Source of the DNA: JANQHS01 sp965267505
GTDB lineage: Bacteria > Bacteroidota > Bacteroidia > Cytophagales > CCMP332
Assembly: GCA_965267505.1 (NCBI GenBank)
Contig: OZ254081.1
Location: 1,426,001-1,490,000 of the forward strand
Direction of reading: 5' to 3'
Length of the DNA: 64,000 bases
Shown here: positions 25,346-33,431 of the stretch, piece after piece
How positions within the stretch are numbered: the first letter of the stretch is position 1
How the letters are laid out: every line of letters starts with the position of its first letter
The notes under the pieces: generated by a model
What the model was told of the DNA's origin: nothing
Seen by the model: only the letters and a program-made list of their open reading frames with translations
Databases searched by the model: none
Made by a program: the position numbers and the translations under genes

Positions 25346-27283
25346 TTACTTCTTAGCTGCCGGCTTTTTCTTGGCAGCCAGAGCCTTCTTCTTCGGGGCG
25401 GTCCCGAGGAGGTCCAAACTCCGCCTGATAAACCCGGTGAGTCCCTCCCCTTTCAATAAGCCAACTCCTAAAAGGGCCAGATCAAATGCCTGACGACCAA
25501 GATCCTCTCCTTTCTTTCCGCCTTTCAGAACCTCGGCATTCAAGGGGTGGTTAGCATTAGCAACCACATTAAAGTTCTCCGGCATATCGCCAAAAGCCAT
25601 CATTCCTCCCCCACCCATGCGTTGCATGTCCTTCATCCTTCTCATGAATTCATTCTGAGTGATGCTCAATGGCATCTCCTCAGGACTCAAACTTTCCACC
25701 TGGACTGTATAGGTTTTATTTCCTATCAGCTTTTCATAGGCTTCCTTAAGTTTTTTGATATCGTCCTCGCCGAGTACGCTTTCCAGCTGCTCGTCTTTTT
25801 CAATGAGCTTTTCGATAGCATCGCTGTCTACCCTCTTCACACGGGTCTTCTCCATCTTGGCTTCTACATGCTGTACAAAATGATTGTCCATGATCCCGTC
25901 AAGGACCAGCACATCATAACCCTTCCTTTTGGCACTCTCCAGGTAGCTATGCTGAGCATCCACATCCGAGGTGTAAAGCCAAACTGTATCACCGTTCTTA
26001 TCGCTTTGAGATGCCTTTACCTTGTCACCATATTCTTTAAGGCTCTGCCATTGCCCTTCGGTATTCTTAACAAGTGTGATATCCCTTACCTTCTCATCAA
26101 ACTTCTCCTCAGAAACCAATCCATACTTCACGAAGACCTCGATATCGCCGAATTTCTCTTCGTAGTTCTTTCTGTCCTCCTTGAACATCTCGTTCAATCG
26201 ATCCGCAACCTTCTTGGTGATGTAGGAATTGATCTTCTTGACATTGGCATCGCTTTGTAAGTAACTACGACTCACATTCAATGGTATGTCAGGACTGTCA
26301 ATAACTCCATGAAGTAGCAATAGAAACTCAGGAACCACGTCCTTAACCTCATCGGTGATAAAGACCTGACGGCTGTAAAGCTGGATCTTGTTTCTCTGAA
26401 GCTCCAATTCATTCTTAACCTTGGGGAAGTAAAGAACCCCGGTAAGGTTGAATGGATAATCCACATTCAAATGGATCCAAAAAAGAGGTTCGGGGCTGAA
26501 TGGATAAAGCTTGCGATAGAACTCCATATAGTCCTCATCCTTCAGCTCTGAAGGAGACTTGGTCCAGATCGGAGCAGTATCATTTATGATGTTATCAACC
26601 TGAACGGTCTTATATTGAGTTTGCCCCTCTTTATCCGTTCCATCTTCCTGGCTTTCTTCACGGGTGCCGAACTTAACCGCAATAGGAAGGAAGCGACAAT
26701 ATTTGTCAAGTATGCTTTGAATGCGATTGTCCTCCAGGAATTCCTCGCTGTCCTTATTCAAATGAAGGGTAATGGTAGTTCCCCTTTCTTTTCTCTTACC
26801 ATCCTTGATCTCAAAATCGGTCTCCCCTTCACAGATCCAATGGGCGGATTTGGAATCCTTTTGATAGCTCAAAGAATCGATCTCTACTTTATCGGCTACC
26901 ATGAAAGCGGAGTAAAAGCCAAGACCAAATTTCCCAATGATCTCCTGGGCATCTTTTGCATCCTTGAATTTCTCCACAAATTCTTCAGCCCCTGAAAATG
27001 CTATCTGGTTGATGTATTTCTTGATCTCCTCAGCAGTCATCCCTAAGCCTTTGTCCGATATGGTGAGGGTCTTTTTCTTTTTGTCAAGGGAAACTTCAAT
27101 GGTCAAATCCCCGAGCTCCTCGGTATAATCTCCAAGCGAAGCCAGCCTCTTGATCTTTTGAGTTGCGTCCTGGGCATTGGAAACCAATTCTCTTAAGAAG
27201 ATCTCATGATCCGAATAGAGGAATTTCTTGATGATCGGAAATATGTTTTCCGTATGTATGCTGATCGTACCTTTCTCCTGCAT
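25346..27283 (-). CDS. htpG: Molecular chaperone HtpG (Hsp90)
   Basis: 645 residues. The GHKL ATPase signatures of Hsp90 are clear near the N-terminus: FLRELVSNAQDATQKI (catalytic Glu and Mg-binding Asn), TISDKGLGMT, IGKFGLGFYSAFMVADKV and RGTTITLHL. The middle domain has WTKSPSEL, GVLYFP, NKIQLYSRQVFITD and NVSRSYLQSD. It assists folding of client proteins in the cytosol. The C-terminus is odd: after FIRRSLDLLG it ends in a Lys/Ala-rich tail with KKKALAAKKKPAAKK, not usual for HtpG. It is divergent from a tandem universal stress protein gene, and two symmetric elements lie in the 145-base gap. Confidence 0.97.
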   Translation of the reverse strand: MQEKGTISIHTENIFPIIKKFLYSDHEIFLRELVSNAQDATQKIKRLASLGDYTEELGDLTIEVSLDKKKKTLTISDKGLGMTAEEIKKYINQIAFSGAEEFVEKFKDAKDAQEIIGKFGLGFYSAFMVADKVEIDSLSYQKDSKSAHWICEGETDFEIKDGKRKERGTTITLHLNKDSEEFLEDNRIQSILDKYCRFLPIAVKFGTREESQEDGTDKEGQTQYKTVQVDNIINDTAPIWTKSPSELKDEDYMEFYRKLYPFSPEPLFWIHLNVDYPFNLTGVLYFPKVKNELELQRNKIQLYSRQVFITDEVKDVVPEFLLLLHGVIDSPDIPLNVSRSYLQSDANVKKINSYITKKVADRLNEMFKEDRKNYEEKFGDIEVFVKYGLVSEEKFDEKVRDITLVKNTEGQWQSLKEYGDKVKASQSDKNGDTVWLYTSDVDAQHSYLESAKRKGYDVLVLDGIMDNHFVQHVEAKMEKTRVKRVDSDAIEKLIEKDEQLESVLGEDDIKKLKEAYEKLIGNKTYTVQVESLSPEEMPLSITQNEFMRRMKDMQRMGGGGMMAFGDMPENFNVVANANHPLNAEVLKGGKKGEDLGRQAFDLALLGVGLLKGEGLTGFIRRSLDLLGTAPKKKALAAKKKPAAKK

Positions 27284-27345
27284 TTCTGTTGATTTTTCGA
27301 GCCTATATCAACTGTCGTTCCAAATGGTCTCAAGGCACCTTTTTG

Positions 27346-27358
27346 TGACAGGCTGTCA
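27346..27358. promoter_or_regulatory. Palindrome TGACA-GGC-TGTCA between htpG and usp
   Basis: A perfect 5+5 inverted repeat located 63 bases upstream of the htpG start and 71 bases upstream of the usp start. Its central position between divergent stress genes suggests a shared operator. No matching known operator is claimed. Confidence 0.4.
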
Positions 27359-27371
27359 GTTTTGTAAAAGC

Positions 27372-27388
27372 CATAGGCTATTCCTATG
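27372..27388. promoter_or_regulatory. Inverted repeat CATAGG-CTATT-CCTATG upstream of usp
   Basis: A perfect 6+6 inverted repeat with a 5-base spacer that ends 41 bases before the usp ATG at 27429. It could be a second operator or part of a structured leader. Seen directly; function inferred. Confidence 0.35.
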
Positions 27389-27428
27389 ATAATTGCGTCC
27401 TAATAGATAATTTGCCTCTTTCTAACTC

Positions 27429-28343
27429 ATGTCAGATCTAAAAAGAATATTGATAGGACTTGATCTCTCTCCAATGGACGAGGAATTGATCAAGTTCACC
27501 GCTTACCTCGATAAGGTATATGATTTTGAAAGGGTAACCTTTATTCACATAGCAAAAAGCCTAGAGCTTCCGAAAACCCTCCTCCAAGAGTACCCCGATC
27601 TGATGGCTCCGGTGGACGAAACCATCGAAAAACAAATGATCGATGAGATCAACGGGCATTTTGAAGGCTCAGATGCTGAAATCGAATTCAAGGTTGAAGA
27701 AGGCCATCCTGAGGTTTCAATACTTAAATGGACCAGGATCAAAGATGCTGACCTATTGATCCTGGGCAAGAAAAAGAATGAAAACGGTGCAGGGGTAGTC
27801 CCGAGCAAAGTAGGAAGAGCAGCTCCAACCTCAGTGCTGATACTTCCTGAAGGAGCCAAAAGGGATATAAAAAAGATTCTTATTCCTATTGACTTCTCAG
27901 ATTATTCTAAATTTTGTCTGGAAAGGGCTATACAGCCTGCCAAAGAATTAAATGCAGAATTAATCCTAGAACACGTCTATGAGGTTCCGATAGGCTACAC
28001 CAAGACCGGAAAGTCCTTTGAGGAGTTTGCTCAGATTATGCTCAAGAACGCCAAAGGCCATATGCATGATTTCCTAAACAAGCACGGGCTTGAAGAATAT
28101 GAAGACCAGGTCATATATCGTTTGGATATTGGCCATGACCCGTCAGATGAGATCATGCAGGCAGCCAGAGAAATGAAAGTGGACCTTATCATAATAGGTT
28201 CGAGAGGAAGGAGTGATCCCGCAGCTTTTTTCTTAGGCAGTCTCGCCGAAAAACTGGTGCAAAGGGACTACAGAATTCCTGTTCTTGTCGACAAGCCCAA
28301 GGGCAAGATCATGCACTTCCTTCAGGCTCTAATGAACATTTGA
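27429..28343 (+). CDS. Tandem universal stress protein (UspA family)
   Basis: 304 residues made of two Usp domains, about 1-145 and 150-295. Domain 1 starts LKRILIGLDLSPMDEELIKF and ends GVVPSKVGRAAPTSVLILP. Domain 2 starts IKKILIPIDFSDYSKFCLER and has the ATP-binding-type signature IIIGSRGRSDPAAFFLGSLA (G-x2-G-x9-G-S/T) followed by VPVLVDK-like end. The second domain probably binds ATP; the first lacks the complete loop. Such tandem proteins are common in Bacteroidota and are linked to starvation and redox stress. It is divergent from htpG, and two more Usp genes lie at 35.8-37.7 kb. Confidence 0.9.
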   Translation: MSDLKRILIGLDLSPMDEELIKFTAYLDKVYDFERVTFIHIAKSLELPKTLLQEYPDLMAPVDETIEKQMIDEINGHFEGSDAEIEFKVEEGHPEVSILKWTRIKDADLLILGKKKNENGAGVVPSKVGRAAPTSVLILPEGAKRDIKKILIPIDFSDYSKFCLERAIQPAKELNAELILEHVYEVPIGYTKTGKSFEEFAQIMLKNAKGHMHDFLNKHGLEEYEDQVIYRLDIGHDPSDEIMQAAREMKVDLIIIGSRGRSDPAAFFLGSLAEKLVQRDYRIPVLVDKPKGKIMHFLQALMNI

Positions 28344-28371
28344 TTCTTAAAGCCAATAATCCTTAGCTTTG
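28340..28371 (+). promoter_or_regulatory. Bacteroidota-type promoter
   Basis: TTG at 28340-28342 and TAGCTTTG at 28364-28371, a perfect TAnnTTTG, are separated by 21 bases. The predicted transcription start is only about ten bases before the ATG at 28385, giving a very short leader. It overlaps the end of the preceding usp gene. Confidence 0.55.
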
Positions 28372-28384
28372 CGGTCCTTTTCTT

Positions 28385-28732
28385 ATGAGCAAAAGAATAC
28401 TCATATCATTTTTGGCAGTACTGCTTTTCGGGATCGCGAGCTCCTACACCTTTTTGGAAAAGGAAGAAGAACTTGATGCAAGTACCGAGAAGGTAGAACT
28501 AAGCCAGGACCAGGATGCTGAAGAGGGTGAGGAAGAGATCGCTCCTTCTCCAAGCTTCGAAGCGGTTTTCCAGGTCTTCAACTTCAGTCCAAGGTCATGG
28601 GTCTTCCTGATCCTCGACTTCCAGGTTGTAAATCATTTTGTACCGGCTGCTGCAGAATTCCTGATCAGGGATTTTATGGTTCCGGATCAGCTCATACTTT
28701 TCAGGCAGATCATATCTAAGAACGCGCCTTAG
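28385..28732 (+). CDS. Small hypothetical protein with N-terminal signal or membrane anchor
   Basis: 115 residues. An N-terminal hydrophobic stretch (RILISFLAVLLFGIASSYTF, about 4-23) is followed by a very acidic segment (about 25-58, rich in E and D) and a C-terminal hydrophobic/aromatic part with SFEAVFQVFNFSPRSWVFLI and DFQVVNHFVPAAAEFLI. I do not recognise the family. It has its own good promoter and lies 71 bases before secDF. An envelope role is possible from this context only. Confidence 0.6.
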   Translation: MSKRILISFLAVLLFGIASSYTFLEKEEELDASTEKVELSQDQDAEEGEEEIAPSPSFEAVFQVFNFSPRSWVFLILDFQVVNHFVPAAAEFLIRDFMVPDQLILFRQIISKNAP

Positions 28733-28803
28733 TCAGGTTTCCTTTCCTGACATACTCCGCCCGATAGGGCAATCAAAAACATTTTAAGACTTAATTAATT
28801 ACC

Positions 28804-31800
28804 ATGAAAAATAAAGGATTTGTGGTGGCCCTGACCATAATCGTCACCCTACTTTGCTTATACTATTTATCGTTCACTTTCGTATCGAGAAATGTGGCCA
28901 AACAAGCCACCGAATATGCTACAGACCTGGATGGAAACCAGGATTTTAAAAAGAAACAGCGCTTTCTTGATTCTCTTTGGTCCGAACCTGTTTACAACTT
29001 CCTAGGAGTAGAATACACCCTTAAGGAGATCAAGCAGACCGAGCTTGCCTTTGGTCTTGACCTTCAAGGAGGAATGCATGTAGTACTTGAGGTGTCTCCC
29101 ATTGAGATCCTTAAGGCCATGGCAGGCAACAACCAGCAGCCTGAATTCCTGGAAGCTTTAAAGGAGGCCAGGAAAGGACAAAGAGCCAGCCAGGCTGAAT
29201 TCCTGGATCTGTTCTATGCTTCTTACAAACAATTGAAGCCTGATGGTCGTCTTGCTGAGATCTTCACCAACACCGCCAATAAAGACAGGATCAGCTTCCA
29301 AAGCAGCGATGAAGAAGTTCTAAAAGTGCTTCGCTCCGAGGTTGAGGATGCCGTAGACAGAACCTTTACCATCCTGAGAACCCGGATTGACAAATTCGGT
29401 GTTACCCAACCTAACATCCAAAAGCTGGAAGGCTCCGGACGTATTCAGGTTGAGCTTCCTGGGGTTGAAAACCCAAGCAGGGTAAGAAATTACCTTCAGT
29501 CGGTTGCAAAGCTTGAGTTCTTTGAGGTTTTCGAGCCCAGGGAATTCCTTGACTATATGATCGCAGCAAACGATTATATAGTGGAAAGGGAAAAGGCTGA
29601 AAGAAGTCTTGCTGCAGGAGACGACACAGTTGAAAGTCTGAACCTAAACAGCCTGGATCTTGAGCCAGCGACTTTAAGCGAGGATGATGATCTGGCCGCT
29701 GACCCTGTGGTAACCGATGATCTTTCACCCGTCGATGATCTGAGCCCTGAATTGGATTCCGGTGATGATCTTGCTTTGGCTAATGACACAAGTCAAAGCG
29801 ATACTGCCGCAGCTCCAACCGAATATTCCATACTTCTTAGAGGAGTTACTCAACAGGGACAATTGGTTTACACCGGTGCTGACACTATGAAGGTCAACAA
29901 TTACCTGAAGGATCCTAAGATCAAGGCTTTCTTCCCCAAGGACCTGGTTTTCCTTTGGTCCGTCAAGGCCATCGGGACGGATCAGCAAACCGATTTCTAT
30001 GAACTTCATCCTATCCGTGTCGGAAGAAAAGGAAAAGCTCCGTTGGAAGGAGATGTGATTAATGATGCCCGCCACGACATCTCTCAGGACGGACGTGGAT
30101 ATGAGATCTCCATGAGCATGAACGCCCAGGGAGCTAAGAAATGGAAGAGGATGACCGGAGAGAATATCGATAGAAAGATCGCTATCGTTCTTGATAACCG
30201 GGTCTATTCAGCTCCTGTTGTGCAGGGTGAGATCCCGGGTGGCAGATCATCCATCACAGGGCAATTCACCTTTGAAGAAGCGAAGGACCTTGCCAATGTA
30301 CTTAAGGCTGGTGCGCTTCCTGCTCCTGCAAGGATTGTTGAAGAAGCAGTGGTTGGATCAACACTTGGTGACGAGTCAATCCGCCAGGGAGTTGTATCTA
30401 TCATCTCAGGATTGATCCTGGTAGTGCTCTTCATGATCATGTATTATAACCGTGGAGGAGCCGTTGCGGATATCGCTTTGTTGATCAACATCTTCTTTAT
30501 CCTTGGTATCCTGGCTCAGCTTAATGCAGCTCTTACACTCCCAGGTATAGCGGGCATAGTGCTTACTATTGGTATGTCGATAGATGCGAACGTACTGATC
30601 TTTGAAAGGATACGAGAAGAATTAAGGAATGGAAAGGGAATGCTTAATGCCATTACTCTGGGTTATGAAAAAGCCTTTAGCTCCATCATTGACTCAAATG
30701 TAACCACCTTCCTCACGGGTGTGATCCTTTATTCTTTCGGTTCAGGCCCTGTTAAAGGTTTTGCGGTTACCCTTATGATCGGTATTGCCTGTTCATTCTT
30801 CTCAGCTGTATTCATCACCCGCGTCATTGTTGAGTACATGACTCGTAAGAACAAGGAAACAGGAGTATCCTTCAGAACTGGATTGTCTAAAGGAGTTCTT
30901 GCCAATGCTAATCTCAATATCATAGGTCGTAGGAAAATGGCCTATATCCTTTCCGGCATTATCATAGTCGTTGGAATGGGATTGATCTTCGCCCAAGGCG
31001 GGCTGAACCTCGGTGTTGACTTCACTGGGGGTCGATCCTATGTAGTGAAATTCAACGAGCCGGTTTCTGCAGCGGAGGTTCGTTCCTCATTGTCAAATGC
31101 ATTCGATGATAAGTCTGTAGAGGTTAAGACCTACGGATCCAACAATACCCTAAAGATTACCACAGGTTACCTTGTAGATGATGAATCGGAAGAGGCGGAT
31201 ATAACCGTACTAAACTCACTTAATGCGGGTCTTGAGCCCTTCTCATCAATAGAGCCCGAGATCTTGAGTTCCAATAAGGTAGGTGCAACCATTGCTGATG
31301 ACATCAAGAACACGGCAAGAGAATCAATTTTCTTCTCTCTGCTTGTAATCTTCCTGTACATCCTGGTTCGTTTCCGCCGTTGGCAGTTTGGATTGGGTGC
31401 GGTGGTGGCTCTTTTCCACGATGTGTTAATCGTGTTTTCCGCGATTGCAATTGCCAGAGCTTTTGGAGTTGCCTTCGAGATTGACCAGGTATTCATTGCG
31501 GCATTGCTGACCATTATCGGTTACTCGATCAATGATACGGTGGTTGTATTTGACCGTGTTAGGGAATACCTAAGAGAGCATTACAATCCTGAAGTGGCGG
31601 TGACTCTTAACAACTCGATAAACTCAACTCTTAACCGTACGGTAATGACATCTTTGACCACTCTTTTGGTGATTCTGGTCTTGTTGATATTTGGTGGAGA
31701 AGCATTGAGAGGATTCTCATTCGCACTTTTCATCGGTGTAATGATCGGTACCTACTCATCGATCTTCATAGCTACACCAGTTGTTCTGGAAACCAGTCGC

Positions 31801-31863
31801 AAGGATCTGGCTAAAGAAGCACAGAATGCAAAAAGCGGAAAGACCGCTCCAGCCGTAGCATAA
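28804..31863 (+). CDS. secDF: Protein translocase subunit SecDF (fused)
   Basis: 1019 residues, combining SecD and SecF as usual in Bacteroidota. One N-terminal helix precedes the SecD periplasmic domain with FGLDLQGGMHVVLEV (D1 signature) and VELPGVENPSRVRNYL. The first six-helix block contains IVLTIGMSIDANVLIFERIR. The SecF half has GVDFTGGRSYVVKF and YSINDTVVVFDRVREYL, followed by its membrane block. The complex uses the ion-motive force to pull exported proteins out of SecYEG, and feeds the many secreted proteins in this window. An acidic, repetitive linker with TDDLSPVDDLSPELDSGDD (about 290-345) is inserted in the periplasmic domain. A rho-independent terminator follows. Confidence 0.96.
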   Translation: MKNKGFVVALTIIVTLLCLYYLSFTFVSRNVAKQATEYATDLDGNQDFKKKQRFLDSLWSEPVYNFLGVEYTLKEIKQTELAFGLDLQGGMHVVLEVSPIEILKAMAGNNQQPEFLEALKEARKGQRASQAEFLDLFYASYKQLKPDGRLAEIFTNTANKDRISFQSSDEEVLKVLRSEVEDAVDRTFTILRTRIDKFGVTQPNIQKLEGSGRIQVELPGVENPSRVRNYLQSVAKLEFFEVFEPREFLDYMIAANDYIVEREKAERSLAAGDDTVESLNLNSLDLEPATLSEDDDLAADPVVTDDLSPVDDLSPELDSGDDLALANDTSQSDTAAAPTEYSILLRGVTQQGQLVYTGADTMKVNNYLKDPKIKAFFPKDLVFLWSVKAIGTDQQTDFYELHPIRVGRKGKAPLEGDVINDARHDISQDGRGYEISMSMNAQGAKKWKRMTGENIDRKIAIVLDNRVYSAPVVQGEIPGGRSSITGQFTFEEAKDLANVLKAGALPAPARIVEEAVVGSTLGDESIRQGVVSIISGLILVVLFMIMYYNRGGAVADIALLINIFFILGILAQLNAALTLPGIAGIVLTIGMSIDANVLIFERIREELRNGKGMLNAITLGYEKAFSSIIDSNVTTFLTGVILYSFGSGPVKGFAVTLMIGIACSFFSAVFITRVIVEYMTRKNKETGVSFRTGLSKGVLANANLNIIGRRKMAYILSGIIIVVGMGLIFAQGGLNLGVDFTGGRSYVVKFNEPVSAAEVRSSLSNAFDDKSVEVKTYGSNNTLKITTGYLVDDESEEADITVLNSLNAGLEPFSSIEPEILSSNKVGATIADDIKNTARESIFFSLLVIFLYILVRFRRWQFGLGAVVALFHDVLIVFSAIAIARAFGVAFEIDQVFIAALLTIIGYSINDTVVVFDRVREYLREHYNPEVAVTLNNSINSTLNRTVMTSLTTLLVILVLLIFGGEALRGFSFALFIGVMIGTYSSIFIATPVVLETSRKDLAKEAQNAKSGKTAPAVA

Positions 31864-31885
31864 TGAGAATTTAGAGTTCAATAGG

Positions 31886-31915
31886 AAAGGTGGTGGCCGC
31901 TGGGTTACCACCTTT
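31886..31915 (+). terminator. Rho-independent terminator of secDF
   Basis: AAAGGTGGT (31886-31894) pairs with ACCACCTTT (31907-31915) around a 12-base loop and is followed by TTCTTTTTCC. The TTA that is the stop codon of the convergent mltF gene (31905-31907) lies inside this hairpin. Confidence 0.8.
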
Positions 31916-33392
31916 TTCTTTTTCCTGAAAGATGGGTATAGGCCTCATACAATTCAAGGATGTCCTGGACATAAAGGAATGGTTCAATTCCTCTGCAATA
32001 ACCAAATTGAACAACCGGATCGGTATAGTATTTTCGGTATGATTTCTTTTTGACCCATTCTGCCACATTCTCATCCCAAACGTTTTCGTTGTCCCCATAC
32101 TTTTTGGCCAATCTCCTCGCATCAAGAACATGTCCCTGGCCGACATTGAAGGATGCCAAAACAAATTTCATTCTCTCGGCACTATCCAAAACCTTTTCTT
32201 CCCAAAGCTCCTCAAGGAACTTAAGGTGGCCGGTTCCGGCAATTAAATTCTTTTCAGGATTTGTCAGCTCTTCAGGGCTTATCCCATATTCTTTTCCCGT
32301 TCCAGGCATTACCTGCAATAAACCTATCGCACCCCTCCCGGATCTCGCCTTAGGCTGAAATCTGGATTCCCTGTAGATCTGTGCGGTCAAAATCCTCCAG
32401 TCCCAATCCAGCTCAGCAGCATATTTCTTGATGAGATTGTCGTAATGTGAAATAAAACCTGTCGTATCTCTCATCACGTTCTCCGAGATCATTTTCAGAT
32501 TGCCCGGATTGAAGTATTTCTTATAAAGTACATTGAAAATGGGTCCCGCCTTTAGACTTTGTAGATTCTTGTTCAATTCATTCAATAGCATTTCCGAATT
32601 TGGTCGAACCGCCCAGGCGATCTGCTGGTCGGTGGAAAGCTCGGTGAGAGCATCCAGATTTCGATAATAAGCCGTGGCAATAGATGCAATGTTTTTATCA
32701 GCAAGCGTCAACTGTATGTCTCCTGCGGAAACCCTATCGATTAATTCTTCGGTTTCCATTTCAGGATCAGCCTCAATAATATTTATATCTCCACCGATCT
32801 CATTACTTAGATTAATTAACCTGTCATAAAAAGCCGACTTACTTCTGACCACTACATCTTTTCCGATTAGCTCCACCGCATTCCGGATCATGGCTTTTTC
32901 GGTCTCATGGGTCTTGCCCCTTTCCCAGCCCTTCGGTTTGCGTTGGATCAAGACCTGACGGGTATAAATGAAAGGATCGGTAAAATCGATGATCTTTCTT
33001 CTAGCCTTGGTGACCGTAAGGTTATGTGCTATTACGTCGCCTTCTCCCTTAAGGAGTCTTTCAAATAATTTGTTCAGGTCTTTCTCAACCCTGATCTCCA
33101 GCTTTACTCCCATTCTCGATGCCATGCTTTCCAGCAGTTCGTACTCGAAACCCATGGGTTTTCCTTTATACAGAAAATAGCTGAATGAATTATTGTCAAT
33201 TAAAGCGACAAGGCTGCCTCGTTCTTTTATCTTGTCCAGATCAAATTCAACGGCCTCAGGTAATTCAGAATAGAATTCCTCCAATACATTGTCTTCATGA
33301 ACACCATCATCTTTCTTGGAACAGGAGATCAAGCCTATCAGAACTCCAAAAAGGAGTATATTCACAAATCTGGTTTTGAATCGATCCTTCAT
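31905..33392 (-). CDS. mltF: Membrane-bound lytic murein transglycosylase F (MltF-like)
   Basis: 495 residues with a lipoprotein-type N-terminus: hydrophobic helix then GLISCSKKDDG, lipidation Cys at about 24. An extracellular solute-binding (SBP_bac_3-like) domain (about 50-290) has RGSLVALIDNNSF, GFEYELLESMASRMGV and GDVIAHNLTVTKARRKIIDF. A lysozyme-like SLT domain (about 310-470) follows with the catalytic Glu in IYRESRFQPKARS and the GAIGLLQVMPGTGKEYG motif, then AGTGHLKFLEELW and FVLASFNVGQGHV. It cleaves peptidoglycan glycan strands at the outer membrane's inner face. It is divergent from the TonB receptor gene with only 39 bases between starts. Confidence 0.93.
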   Translation of the reverse strand: MKDRFKTRFVNILLFGVLIGLISCSKKDDGVHEDNVLEEFYSELPEAVEFDLDKIKERGSLVALIDNNSFSYFLYKGKPMGFEYELLESMASRMGVKLEIRVEKDLNKLFERLLKGEGDVIAHNLTVTKARRKIIDFTDPFIYTRQVLIQRKPKGWERGKTHETEKAMIRNAVELIGKDVVVRSKSAFYDRLINLSNEIGGDINIIEADPEMETEELIDRVSAGDIQLTLADKNIASIATAYYRNLDALTELSTDQQIAWAVRPNSEMLLNELNKNLQSLKAGPIFNVLYKKYFNPGNLKMISENVMRDTTGFISHYDNLIKKYAAELDWDWRILTAQIYRESRFQPKARSGRGAIGLLQVMPGTGKEYGISPEELTNPEKNLIAGTGHLKFLEELWEEKVLDSAERMKFVLASFNVGQGHVLDARRLAKKYGDNENVWDENVAEWVKKKSYRKYYTDPVVQFGYCRGIEPFLYVQDILELYEAYTHLSGKRKRW

Positions 33393-33431
33393 AGAGATTC
33401 AAGTCCAATATAATGAAAAGCCTCTTTTGGG

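Noticed and set aside
25547..26260. 237-codon open frame on the plus strand inside htpG
   Set aside because: It is antisense to the strongly conserved middle region of htpG, has no recognisable motif or signal, and its composition mirrors the complementary codons.
28732..28751. GTCAGG / CCTGAC hairpin between the 115-residue gene and secDF
   Set aside because: The stem is only 6 bp and no T-run follows; not convincing as a terminator.
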